This document shows positions 8,462 to 16,621 of a stretch of 34,091 nucleotides of DNA, piece after piece. Below the pieces are notes generated by a model. The model worked only from the letters and a program-made list of their open reading frames with translations. It was not told the DNA's origin and ran no database searches. Positions within the stretch are counted from its first letter, which is position 1; each line of letters starts with the position of its first letter. The stretch lies in assembly GCA_026415575.1 (NCBI GenBank), contig JAOAGV010000045.1, positions 1 through 34,091 on the forward strand. The letters are read 5' to 3'. The position numbers and the translations under genes are program-made. Source of the DNA: Candidatus Sumerlaeia bacterium (GTDB lineage Bacteria > Sumerlaeota > Sumerlaeia > JADFCW01).

Positions 8462-11239
8462 CTAGGGGATCGTAAAAGCCGGTTGTTTGGGCAGTGGCGC
8501 TGCCGGGACGCCGGGACGCGCGGGCGGGAAACCGGGTGTCATCATGCGCGGCGACAACGTGCCGGTGGTCGGCAAAGCCGTCGTCGGCGCCAGAACATAC
8601 TGCACAACCAAACCGCCCGTGGAAGGCGCGGCACCTGTGCGCGGCAGGATTTCGGGCAGACTGACCGGCGGCGGGGTGACCTTCGGTTGCGGAACCTGCA
8701 CCAGATAGGTTGGGATGGTGCCGGCAACTTCGGGGGCGCGCACGAGAACCGTTCCCGGCTCGATCTCGCCCGAATACGGCGGAACCACAATCACACTGCC
8801 GGAAAGAGGCCGCGGCCCAAACCACCCCCAGCCGCGCCGGGTGGTCGTCCCGTCGGGATTCAGAATCAGCGTGCTGCTGCGCAGGGCGTCGCGACGGTAC
8901 CCGCCGCAGCGCTTGATGTAATAGTCCACCGTTCGCCCCTCTTCGTATTGCAATGTGGCGGGTACATGGACAGCACCCCTGACCTCGACGGTCATCGGAT
9001 TCATGGGGATATGCAGTTCATCCCCGTTGCGCAGGATCAGATCGGCCGTGCTGCCGGGTTTTGCCAGCGCCTGCTTTAGGTCCACGGCGACACGAACGCG
9101 CATGGGCGGTGTGGTCTCGGCGTCGAGAAGGCGCGTGAAGACGGCGCCGGGCAGCCAAGCGGTATCCTTCAGTTTGGCGCGACGGCCCACGAGACTGGAC
9201 AGGCGTTCGTCTGCGCCGGCCAAGACATAGTCGCCGGGGAATTGCACTTGGCCCCGTATGCTGACGGTACGCGGTTTCTCCCAGCCGGGAACGGTACGAA
9301 TAAAGATTTGGTCGTCTTTCATCAACCGGAAGCCGGTTGCGCGGGGCGCTGTGGCATAATCTTCGCGGATTGGCTGGGTGAAGATCTTGGCCGGTTCCTG
9401 CAGGGTCACGCTGGCCGGCGAGGTGCGGATAATCTCGGCCTCGTATTTGTAGGCCTCATCGAGCAAACCCTTGGCCAGCACGATGGCATCGTCGAGTGTG
9501 GCATTGGTGGCAAGTTTGTAGCGGCCAGGTGCGCGCACCGCGCCGTTGATGGTGAAATAAGCATCGGGGTAGAAATCCTTGTATTCATATACAACCAACC
9601 GGTCGAGGCTTTGGAGCGGAATATTTGCCGTTGGGTCGCCGTCCAGAAGACGCCCCAAATGGACGGGGATGACCTGAATGGAAAGATCGTTGGGGTTGGT
9701 TCGGAACAAATCTGCGCGCTCCAGATACGTCGCCTTGCGCCAGTCCGGGTCGTCGAACCCCGCCTCGGCAATGCGCAGCAAGGCGGACAGGAGCATGCCT
9801 TCGGCGAGGGTATATTCTCCCGGTTTTTTGACATGACCTTCGAGGGTCACTTTCTTGTCGCGGCCGATAATGTCATAATAGGAGTAGATGATGACCTTGT
9901 CCTGGCGCTGGAGCCGGAAATTCTGCGGATGATCCGGCTTGGCCGAGTAGACCATTTTGCCGGTGGCCGGGTCCCATTTATACAGCTGGGTCAGCGAGAA
10001 ACTGGTCAGCTCTTTGGTTTTGTCGGGCCGTGTGCGAATGAGGTCGGCTTTGGCCAGATAGGCTTCGCCGCGCAGCCCTTCGCCTTTTTCGATCAGGTCG
10101 GCCAGAGTCATCTTGTCGCGATACTCATAAATGCCTTGGCGATAGACACCGCCGCCTTCGAGTGTGACGATGTATTCGTCCTCGACGGATTGCAGGATTT
10201 GCACCACATCGCCGTCCATGAGCGGGAAGGTGGTTCCGGCGTCGTTAAGCGTAGTGTAGTCCACATCGAGGGCACGGGTGCTTTCGTTGATGGCGCGGCG
10301 GATGATCTGCACCCGGCGCAGATAGGCGCCGGGAAGCGGCCCGCCAGCGTAGTAAATAAGGTCGCGCAGCGATTCCTTGTCGGTCATTTCATAGATGCCC
10401 GGGCGCTTGACATAGCCGCGAATGGCGCAGCTTTTGCGCTTGATGTCCACAAAGACGGTTTCGCCGTATTTCAGGCGGGTTTTCACCGGCCGCGTCTCTC
10501 CGCGAATCAGAAAATCATACAAGTCGTAGATTTCCGACGTCCCGTCGGCCCGGCTCACGCGTACGTTGCGCAGCGAGCCGGTTGGCAAGATTCCGCCCGC
10601 ATTGGTCAGCACATTAATCAGCGATGCGGCGGTGGACTGGATGGGATATGTTCCCGGTTTGAAAACTTCGCCTGTCACATAGACCAACAGCGGGCGGACA
10701 CGCATCGCGCGGACTTCGACCCATGCTTTCGACTCGCTGGGTTTTTCCCAATTGAAAAGCGTGGCGTGCGTTTCCGACAGCTTGCGTGTCACGTCGTCCT
10801 TGACCTGCAGAAGCGTGCGTCCGTTGACAAACACACGCTGTTCCTCATCTTCCAGATCAATAAAGCCGTCCTCGCTGACGCGGACAGGCCAGCGCTTCTT
10901 GTATTCGCCCCAAGTTTCGATCAAAAGCTCGTCGCGCGGCCCCACAAGGTATTCTTCATCCACCGGCCCTTCGGTGATGGCGATCTGGCCTTGGAAGACA
11001 TCATAGCCGTAGGGCTTGAGAACATCGGTTGTCACATGAAGTTCCGGGAGCATGACGGCAAGGGATTCCTCGACTTTGGGCGACGGAGGAGCGGCCGTGG
11101 GCGTGGGAGCGGGCGGTCCCGGAGCGGAGGGCGGTGGTGCTGCAGGGGGTTGCGTTACGGGCGGTTGCTGAGCGGCTGTTGGAGCAATCCAACATCCCAC
11201 CAGAGCGAGTATCAGACAAGCGTGCAGAGCTTTTTTCAT
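8462..11239 (-). CDS. Polysaccharide export protein with seven SLBB domains
   Basis: A 925-residue Wza-like outer-envelope export protein. The N-terminus has a signal sequence with a possible lipobox LVGC (Cys16), as in Wza, or alternatively a cleavage site after TAA near residue 23. A Pro/Ala-rich linker spans 25-55. The polysaccharide export (Poly_export) domain covers about 94-180 (DEEYLVGPRDELLIETWGEY). Seven SLBB-type repeats follow near 184, 270, 355, 462, 559, 657 and 749, recognised by the V.G.V..PG.Y...........L...AGG pattern. The C-terminus after 845 is Pro-rich and low complexity. Wza has far fewer SLBB units, so this is a much longer stack. A 157-bp gap separates it from rmlA and a TPR gene follows. 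It probably forms the periplasmic/outer-membrane channel for the product of this locus. Confidence 0.92.
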   Translation of the reverse strand: MKKALHACLILALVGCWIAPTAAQQPPVTQPPAAPPPSAPGPPAPTPTAAPPSPKVEESLAVMLPELHVTTDVLKPYGYDVFQGQIAITEGPVDEEYLVGPRDELLIETWGEYKKRWPVRVSEDGFIDLEDEEQRVFVNGRTLLQVKDDVTRKLSETHATLFNWEKPSESKAWVEVRAMRVRPLLVYVTGEVFKPGTYPIQSTAASLINVLTNAGGILPTGSLRNVRVSRADGTSEIYDLYDFLIRGETRPVKTRLKYGETVFVDIKRKSCAIRGYVKRPGIYEMTDKESLRDLIYYAGGPLPGAYLRRVQIIRRAINESTRALDVDYTTLNDAGTTFPLMDGDVVQILQSVEDEYIVTLEGGGVYRQGIYEYRDKMTLADLIEKGEGLRGEAYLAKADLIRTRPDKTKELTSFSLTQLYKWDPATGKMVYSAKPDHPQNFRLQRQDKVIIYSYYDIIGRDKKVTLEGHVKKPGEYTLAEGMLLSALLRIAEAGFDDPDWRKATYLERADLFRTNPNDLSIQVIPVHLGRLLDGDPTANIPLQSLDRLVVYEYKDFYPDAYFTINGAVRAPGRYKLATNATLDDAIVLAKGLLDEAYKYEAEIIRTSPASVTLQEPAKIFTQPIREDYATAPRATGFRLMKDDQIFIRTVPGWEKPRTVSIRGQVQFPGDYVLAGADERLSSLVGRRAKLKDTAWLPGAVFTRLLDAETTPPMRVRVAVDLKQALAKPGSTADLILRNGDELHIPMNPMTVEVRGAVHVPATLQYEEGRTVDYYIKRCGGYRRDALRSSTLILNPDGTTTRRGWGWFGPRPLSGSVIVVPPYSGEIEPGTVLVRAPEVAGTIPTYLVQVPQPKVTPPPVSLPEILPRTGAAPSTGGLVVQYVLAPTTALPTTGTLSPRMMTPGFPPARPGVPAAPLPKQPAFTIP

Positions 11240-11396
11240 TCCACTTCTCTCACAAGATAAACTTTCAAATAGATGTCTTCGAGGTTGTGGTCAATGTTTC
11301 GCGTGTAAGAATATCGAACAAACCAACATCATTTGGATAAGATGCGGCGGCCGATCGCCGTTTGTCAAGCCAAAGTCGCACTTTCGTCGAGTCTGT

Positions 11397-12464
11397 TCAG
11401 ATTTCCACGACGGAATCGTCGCCGACCATAAGGCGAAAAGCGGCCGGTCGCCGATGCCCTTTCGCCACCACCACCCCGCGCCCGATCAGGCTGTCCTCCA
11501 ACCGGTCTACTTCGCGCACTTCGCTATTGTCCAAGATGACGCTGTGCTCAACTACCGAGCGGAGGATTCGGACGCCGCGGCCGATGCTCGTATAAGGGCC
11601 GATGAAGGAGTTCTCGATGACCGCACCGGAGCCAACCACGACCGGCCCGCGAATGGTGGAAGCGGTCACGCGCGCACCGGCCTCGATTGCCACACGGCCG
11701 CTGATGCGGCTTTCCTTGTCCACCTCGCCGGCAATGTCGTGCTGAATCCATTCGTCGAGCACCACGGTGTTGGCCGAAAGCAGGTCGTCCTTCTTGCCAG
11801 TGTCGAGCCACCAATGGTTGAGAATCTGGCTGTCCACATGCTCGCCCCACTCGACCAGTTTCTGGATGGCGTCGGTGATTTCGAGTTCGCCGCGCCGCGA
11901 CGGCTTGATTGCTTCGACGGCCTTGTGGATGGCCGGCGAAAACACATAGACGCCGACCAGCGCAAGGTCGGACGGGGGATTGGGGGGTTTTTCGACGAGG
12001 CGGAGGATTTTTCCCGTCGGGCTAATCTCGGCAATGCCGAAGTCGGACGGATTGTTAACCTGTTTGAGCAGGATGGCGGCCTTGGCGTTCGAGGCGTGAA
12101 ACCGCTGAATCAGACCGGTTACGCCGCCGCCGATGAGATTGTCGCCGAGATAGAGGACAAAGTCCTCGTCGCCCAAATACTCGCGCGCGATCTTAACACA
12201 ATGGGCAAGACCCGCCGGCTCCATCTGCAGGATGTAGTGAATGGCAAGGCCCCAGCGGGAGCCGTCGCCGCACGTGCGTTTGACTTCCTCGCCGGTTTCG
12301 GGACTGATGATCATGCCGACGTCGTGAATGCCGGCGCGGGCGATGTTTTCCAACACATAAAACAGAATCGGCTTGTTGGCCACGGGCACCAACTGCTTGG
12401 CCCCTGTGTGGGTGATGGGCCGAAGCCGGGTTCCTTTTCCGCCGCTGAGAACGAGCGCTTTCAT
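11397..12464 (-). CDS. rmlA: Glucose-1-phosphate thymidylyltransferase, long form
   Basis: This enzyme makes dTDP-glucose from dTTP and glucose-1-phosphate, the first step of dTDP-deoxysugar synthesis. The 355-residue protein starts MKALVLSGGKGTRLRPITHTG, with the nucleotidyltransferase signature GGKGTRLRP at 8-16 followed by KQLVPVANKP. LYLGDNL and IVEKP-like LRLVEKPPNPPSD are also present. From about residue 235 it has a hexapeptide-repeat left-handed beta-helix (IRGPVVVGSGAVIENSFIGP), marking the long RmlA/StrD form rather than the short homotetrameric RfbA. ATG 12464 is chosen over an upstream in-frame start because the family begins exactly here. A 175-bp gap with repeats separates it from rmlB. 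Confidence 0.94.
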   Translation of the reverse strand: MKALVLSGGKGTRLRPITHTGAKQLVPVANKPILFYVLENIARAGIHDVGMIISPETGEEVKRTCGDGSRWGLAIHYILQMEPAGLAHCVKIAREYLGDEDFVLYLGDNLIGGGVTGLIQRFHASNAKAAILLKQVNNPSDFGIAEISPTGKILRLVEKPPNPPSDLALVGVYVFSPAIHKAVEAIKPSRRGELEITDAIQKLVEWGEHVDSQILNHWWLDTGKKDDLLSANTVVLDEWIQHDIAGEVDKESRISGRVAIEAGARVTASTIRGPVVVGSGAVIENSFIGPYTSIGRGVRILRSVVEHSVILDNSEVREVDRLEDSLIGRGVVVAKGHRRPAAFRLMVGDDSVVEI

Positions 12465-12510
12465 GAGGCTGGCCTCATTGGAACAATGATGGATTGAAGG
12501 AGCGAGACGA

Positions 12511-12618
12511 ATGGACGGGGCGGACGACATGGATTATGTGGACAAGATGGTCGGAGGGCAAAAAGCCCTTTCTCTTCACCCTATCCGCCCCGCCCAGCTT
12601 GTCCATTTTGTCCATGCT
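12511..12618. repeat. Imperfect inverted repeat of TTGTCCAT-like 9-bp units
   Basis: In the rmlB-rmlA gap, 12598-12615 reads as two 9-bp units (CTTGTCCAT, TTTGTCCAT). The opposite strand of 12526-12550 carries two matching units (CTTGTCCAC, ATAATCCAT). The two 25-bp arms, 12526-12550 and 12594-12618, agree at 18 of 25 positions when one is reversed. A second pair, ACGGGGCGGA at 12515-12524 and TCCGCCCCGC at 12584-12593, also complements at 9 of 10. A small AGGGC/GCCCT hairpin sits between them at 12555-12569. No coding function is likely. A repeat of the same core appears at 26908-26963. Confidence 0.55.
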
Positions 12619-12639
12619 GCCCGCTCCGTTCTTGCCTGC

Positions 12640-13653
12640 TTATCTCCCCCCATACCATTCATCATAATACTTCTGATATTCGCCGGTCATCACCGCTTCC
12701 CACCACACGCGGTGCTCGACATACCACCGAATGGTCGCTTCGAGGGCCGCGCCAAAATCGTGGCGCGGTGCCCATCCCAGTTCGGTGCGGGCCTTGCTGG
12801 AGTTCAGCGCATACCGCCGGTCGTGTCCCGGCCGGTCTTTGACATGCTGGATGAGCGAGCGGGGTTTGTGCAGAACCTCGAGGATTCGCTCGACAATTTC
12901 GAGATTCATGCGTTCGTTGGACGCGCCGAAATTGTAGATCTCACCCGGCCGGCCCTTTTGCAGGGCCAAGTCAATCCCTTCGCAGTGATCCACGACATAG
13001 ATCCAGTCGCGCACATAGCGGCCGTCGCCATAGACGGGCAGCGGTTTGTCGTTCAAGGCGTTGATAATCATCAGGGGGATGAGCTTTTCCGGAAACTGAC
13101 AGGGGCCGTAATTGTTCGTGCAGCGCGTGATAACCGCCGGCACGCCATAGGTGACAGAATAGGCGCGGACCATAAGGTCGGCGGCGGCCTTGCTGGCGGC
13201 ATAGGGGCTGTTGGGGGCCAAGGGGGCGTGTTCGTCGCTCGGCGGGTCGTCGGCGGTCAGAGCACCATAGACCTCGTCGGTCGAAACCTGCACATAGCGC
13301 GGGATTTGCAGCGCCCGCACGACGTCGAGAAGTGTCAGCGTTCCGCCGACGTTGGTTTCGACAAAGGGCGAGGCGTCGAGAATGCTTCGGTCCACGTGGG
13401 TGTGGGCGGCAAAATTGACAATGGCTTCGATGTGCTCTTCCTTGCAGAGGTTCTCCACCAAAGCGCGATCGCAGATCGAGCCGCGCACAAAGCGGTAGTC
13501 CGGACGGCCGGCGATGTCCTCCACATTGGCCAAATTGCCGCTGTAGGTCAGGGCGTCGAGGTTCACCACGCGGTCGCCGGGGTGATGGGTCAGACGATAG
13601 CGCACATAATGGCTGCCGATAAAGCCGCAGCCGCCGGTGACAAGCAAGTTCAT
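12640..13653 (-). CDS. rmlB: dTDP-glucose 4,6-dehydratase
   Basis: This enzyme converts dTDP-glucose to dTDP-4-keto-6-deoxyglucose using tightly bound NAD+. The 337-residue extended SDR has the Rossmann motif TGGCGFIGSHYVR (GxxGxxG at 7-13), the dehydratase pair D126-E127 in VSTDEVYG, and Y151-x3-K155 in SPYAASKAAADL. TRCTNNYGPCQFPEKLIPLMI, split here as TRCTNNYGPCQF and PEKLIPLMI, and RDWIYVVDHCEGI are typical RmlB. It lies 6 bp after the first cupin gene and probably forms an operon with it. No reason to doubt the start at ATG 13653. Confidence 0.97.
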   Translation of the reverse strand: MNLLVTGGCGFIGSHYVRYRLTHHPGDRVVNLDALTYSGNLANVEDIAGRPDYRFVRGSICDRALVENLCKEEHIEAIVNFAAHTHVDRSILDASPFVETNVGGTLTLLDVVRALQIPRYVQVSTDEVYGALTADDPPSDEHAPLAPNSPYAASKAAADLMVRAYSVTYGVPAVITRCTNNYGPCQFPEKLIPLMIINALNDKPLPVYGDGRYVRDWIYVVDHCEGIDLALQKGRPGEIYNFGASNERMNLEIVERILEVLHKPRSLIQHVKDRPGHDRRYALNSSKARTELGWAPRHDFGAALEATIRWYVEHRVWWEAVMTGEYQKYYDEWYGGR

Positions 13654-13659
13654 TGGCGC

Positions 13660-14118
13660 TCAGCCGTCCTTTCGCCCCCACGAATAGGGAATATGGCTCT
13701 GGTGCGGATCGAGACGATACTCGTCGGGGGCGTCGTAGCGATACACTTCCGTCGGGATATTCATTACAAGCGTCTCGCCGGGCGAAATGCCTTTGAACCC
13801 GTGGTATACGCCGCGGGGAATGCGCAGCAGAATGGGATTGCGCTCGCCCATAAAGAACTCGTTGATTTCGCCGCGCGTGGGAGAACCTTCGCGATCATCG
13901 TAGAGCACAACCTTGGCCATGCCGTGAAGCACCACAAAATGATCGTCCTGCAGTTTGTGGTAGTGCCACGCCTTGACCACCCCCGAATAGACTGCGGTGA
14001 CATAGACTTGGCCGAACTTTTCGAACATTTCCGCGTCGTCCGAGCGCAGACATTCCATCAACCAGCCCCGCTCGTCGGGAATGACCCGGAGTGGTTTGAC
14101 TTTGACTCCGTCAATCAT
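13660..14118 (-). CDS. RmlC-like cupin with HxH motif (dTDP-sugar epimerase/isomerase family)
   Basis: A 152-residue cupin with the RmlC-like opening DERGWLMECLRSDD and the later SPTRGE and IPRGVYHGFKGISPGE. It carries VKAWHYHKLQDDH, an H-x-H-K motif that recalls the two active-site histidines of QdtA/FdtA-type 3,4-ketoisomerases rather than RLRGLHFQ of canonical RmlC. By my eye alignment the RmlC catalytic Lys position is Asp here. The protein is also shorter than RmlC (about 180). It should act on the RmlB product, but 3,5-epimerase and 3,4-ketoisomerase activity are both possible. GGAG lies 8 nt before ATG 14118. Its stop is 6 bp before rmlB. Confidence 0.8.
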   Translation of the reverse strand: MIDGVKVKPLRVIPDERGWLMECLRSDDAEMFEKFGQVYVTAVYSGVVKAWHYHKLQDDHFVVLHGMAKVVLYDDREGSPTRGEINEFFMGERNPILLRIPRGVYHGFKGISPGETLVMNIPTEVYRYDAPDEYRLDPHQSHIPYSWGRKDG

Positions 14119-14145
14119 AACTTTTGCTCCGCGCGCGGGGATTCG

Positions 14146-15174
14146 CTAGAACACCTTGTAGTTCATCACCGCAAGGCGGCGTTCCATATCGCGCAACAGT
14201 TCCAGCCACGCCAAATTGTAGTAAATCGGATTGTTGTAGTCCACGCCCTCTTCGAGCGCATCCCACATTTCTTCGATGGCGGCGGCCATGCTGGTGTCAA
14301 ATTTGATGCCGAAGGTCTTTTCAAACAGCGAACCGTCCACTCGGTAGCTTCGGACCGGGCCGATTTCCTGAATTTGCAAATCCACCCGAACGCCTTTCTT
14401 GCTTTCGAGTGTGTGGCGCACCTGATAGGCAATCTGAATGACGGGGTAGTTGTCGTTGAGGACATTGAAAATGCGGCCGCGAACCAAATCTTCGGGCGCT
14501 TCGAGCACGGCAAGGTAGGCCCGCACGGCATCGTCAATATTCAACAGCGGCCGCCACATCCTCCCTTTGTTGTGAAGGATGAGTTGGCGGTTCTTAAATG
14601 CATCGCGGGTGAACACGTTCACCACGAGGTCATAGCGCATTCGCGGGGATTGACCAAAAACCGTTCCTTTGCGCAGCATGACGGGACAAAAATCGGCGTC
14701 CACCAGTTGGAGTAATCCGCGCTCGGCCATATATTTGGAATGCGAGTAGGGCGCCTTGGGGTCCACCGGATAATCTTCGGTGCGCAGCGTGTCGTCGGGC
14801 GTGAGGCTGTAGTAAATCGAACACGAAGAGGCGTAGATATAGCGGCGGATTTTCATTTTTTTACACAGCCGCGCCAGATGGATCGCCGAGTCGGTGTTCA
14901 TGACCTTGTTGGCTTCCGGGTTGTATTCGGCGGTGGGATCGTTCGACAGGCCGGCGAGGTTGATCACAGCGTCAATACCTTCGAGGGATTTCTCTTGAAT
15001 ATCAATGAGGGCGCCGACTTCGAGTTCGATTTGGTCCCGCACAGCGGCGAGGCCTTCGTCGCCGAAGTAGAGTTTGTCGAAGACTTTCACATCATATCCG
15101 GCTTTGAGGAGCGCAGGCACGAGCTTGCACCCGATATAGCCCGCCCCGCCGGCTACGAGAATCTTTTTGGCCAT
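14146..15174 (-). CDS. NAD-dependent nucleotide-sugar epimerase/dehydratase (extended SDR)
   Basis: A 342-residue extended short-chain dehydrogenase. The NAD-binding motif is VAGGAGYIGCKLV (GxxGxxG, 9-15). INLAGLSNDPTAEYNP at 71-86 follows, then YASSCSIYYS and the active-site pair Y143-x3-K147 in APYSHSKYMAE. This subgroup, with AGLSNDP, is common in O-antigen and exopolysaccharide loci and acts on nucleotide sugars, but its exact reaction cannot be read here. ATG 15174 is preceded by GAAGGAAGG about 8 nt upstream; the frame extends further, but the NAD motif fits this start. It sits between the two cupin genes, suggesting that the three act on the same keto-sugar. Confidence 0.85.
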   Translation of the reverse strand: MAKKILVAGGAGYIGCKLVPALLKAGYDVKVFDKLYFGDEGLAAVRDQIELEVGALIDIQEKSLEGIDAVINLAGLSNDPTAEYNPEANKVMNTDSAIHLARLCKKMKIRRYIYASSCSIYYSLTPDDTLRTEDYPVDPKAPYSHSKYMAERGLLQLVDADFCPVMLRKGTVFGQSPRMRYDLVVNVFTRDAFKNRQLILHNKGRMWRPLLNIDDAVRAYLAVLEAPEDLVRGRIFNVLNDNYPVIQIAYQVRHTLESKKGVRVDLQIQEIGPVRSYRVDGSLFEKTFGIKFDTSMAAAIEEMWDALEEGVDYNNPIYYNLAWLELLRDMERRLAVMNYKVF

Positions 15175-15237
15175 CCTTGTCCTTCCTTCTCCGGAAAAAT
15201 GATTACAGGCCCGGCCTCTCATGAACCGCGGGCCGTC

Positions 15238-15717
15238 TTACTTGCCTTTGATTTCCCACGGGTCGCCGCCCAACAGCGCATTGAAGTGGTTGGGCGGAAC
15301 CCGATATTCGTCAGGTTTTTCGCGGTTGTATTCGTGGCTGGCTGTCGAAATCATGATGGTATCCGGTTCCAGACTCATCCAGCCGTGATAGACTCCCGGC
15401 GGGACGACCAACACCTTGGGCGAACGCTCCGACAGAACAACCTGATCGCATTTTTGGAACGACGGACTGTCCTTGCGGTCGTCCACCAACACAAATTTTG
15501 CCGCGCCTTTGACGATGCAGAACCAATCGTGCAAATGGTCGTGCTTGTGAAAAGCGCGGATAATCTTTTCGATGCGGTCGCCGACGCAATAGACCTGGCG
15601 GATTTCCGCACCCGCCCCCGACACAAACGGATCGGACTTGTGGATCATCTCGAACAAATACCCCCGGTCGTCCTCATGGACCGTCAAGGGCACCACATAC
15701 ACACCTTCGATGTTCAT
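15238..15717 (-). CDS. RmlC-like cupin, second copy (dTDP-sugar epimerase/isomerase family)
   Basis: A 159-residue cupin related to the one at 13660-14118. It shares the opening IEGVYVVPLTVHEDDRGYLF, the SPS element after DDRKD, PPGVYHGWMSLEPDT and the tail motif REKPDEYRVPPNH (the other copy has DAPDEYRLDPHQ). The active-site region is IIRAFHKHDHLHDW, with an H-x-H-D motif in place of RGLHFQ. The RmlC Lys position again appears to be Asp. It starts with an ATGA overlap on the rmlD stop, giving translational coupling. An alternative ATG at 15726 (MAAMN) has AGGAG 5 nt upstream, so the true start may be three codons earlier. Reaction: 3,5-epimerase or ketoisomerase, undecided. Confidence 0.8.
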   Translation of the reverse strand: MNIEGVYVVPLTVHEDDRGYLFEMIHKSDPFVSGAGAEIRQVYCVGDRIEKIIRAFHKHDHLHDWFCIVKGAAKFVLVDDRKDSPSFQKCDQVVLSERSPKVLVVPPGVYHGWMSLEPDTIMISTASHEYNREKPDEYRVPPNHFNALLGGDPWEIKGK

Positions 15718-16580
15718 TGCAGCCATCCTTTCTCCTGAAGATACTGTTTCAGCGCCTCTTTCCAATGCGGCAAAGGCGCAATGCCCAGCGGTTTCATCCG
15801 CTCCGAACTTAACACCGAATAAGCCGGTCGAAGGGCCGGCGAGGGAAAAGCGTCGGACGTGCATTCCGCAATCGGATAATCCATATTCAACAGGGCAAGT
15901 GTTTCCGCGGCAAACTGGTGCCAGGAACATTCACCGGCATTGGACACATGGATGGTCCCGGTTATGTTTTTCTCCAGAAGTTCCAGCACTTTTTCCACCA
16001 GATGATACGTGTAGGTCGGCGCCATGACTTGATCGGTTACCACTTTGAGGGGCTGGCCGGCACGGGCCCGATTGACAATCATCTCCGGAAACGTCCATCC
16101 CTTTTTGCTGGTCACCACACCGAACAAGCTGCTGGTGCGGACAATCAGATGGTTGGGGTTCATCGCCCGCACCAAATGCTCGCCCGCCACTTTTGATGCT
16201 CCGTAGATATTGAGCGGGCCGACAGGGTCGCTTTCCACATAGGGCGTTCTTCGAGTTCTGTCCTGCCCGAACACGTAGTCCGAGGCGAAGAAGACGACTT
16301 TGAGACCCAGCCGGGCGGCGGCTTTCGCCACATTATACGCGCCGGTGGCATTGACTGCGTAGGCCAGCGCCGGCTGTTCCTCGCATTGATTGACGTTGTG
16401 GAATGCGGCCAGATTGACCACGGCATTCAAGTCCGGCCGGCTGCGCAGCGCTTTCTCCACTGCCTCATACTGTGTGATGTCAAAATCTTCGATGTCCCAC
16501 AGTACGAGATTGTCGGGCGGGCAATGTTTGAGAAATTCCTGCCCGACCTGCCCTGCTGCGCCGATAATGGCTATTTTCAT
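15714..16580 (-). CDS. rmlD: dTDP-4-dehydrorhamnose reductase (RmlD family)
   Basis: The last enzyme of dTDP-L-rhamnose synthesis, reducing the C4 ketone with NAD(P)H. The 288-residue protein has the N-terminal IIGAAGQVGQEF (GxxGxxG), VVNLAAFHNVNQCEEQP, the FASDYVFG motif (S100-D101-Y102) and Y126-x3-K130 in LNIYGASKVAGEHL. Its length matches RmlD (about 290). ATG 16580 has GAGGGGG about 6 nt upstream. Its TGA overlaps the ATG of the downstream cupin by 4 bp. Because the neighbouring cupins are not canonical RmlC, the substrate may be a different 4-keto-6-deoxy sugar from dTDP-4-keto-L-rhamnose; the family name is used here on that understanding. Confidence 0.88.
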   Translation of the reverse strand: MKIAIIGAAGQVGQEFLKHCPPDNLVLWDIEDFDITQYEAVEKALRSRPDLNAVVNLAAFHNVNQCEEQPALAYAVNATGAYNVAKAAARLGLKVVFFASDYVFGQDRTRRTPYVESDPVGPLNIYGASKVAGEHLVRAMNPNHLIVRTSSLFGVVTSKKGWTFPEMIVNRARAGQPLKVVTDQVMAPTYTYHLVEKVLELLEKNITGTIHVSNAGECSWHQFAAETLALLNMDYPIAECTSDAFPSPALRPAYSVLSSERMKPLGIAPLPHWKEALKQYLQEKGWLQ

Positions 16581-16621
16581 CGTTGCCCCCTCAACGAGAA
16601 GATGGGTGGATGGTGTGCTCT

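Noticed and set aside
9242-11260. Long open frame (672 residues) on the + strand, antisense to the SLBB exporter gene
   Set aside because: It mirrors the codon pattern of the opposite strand and has no domain; the minus-strand exporter with seven clear SLBB repeats explains the region.
12511-14715. Long + strand open frame (734 residues) across rmlB, a cupin and the epimerase
   Set aside because: It crosses three well-supported minus-strand genes and has no recognisable motif.
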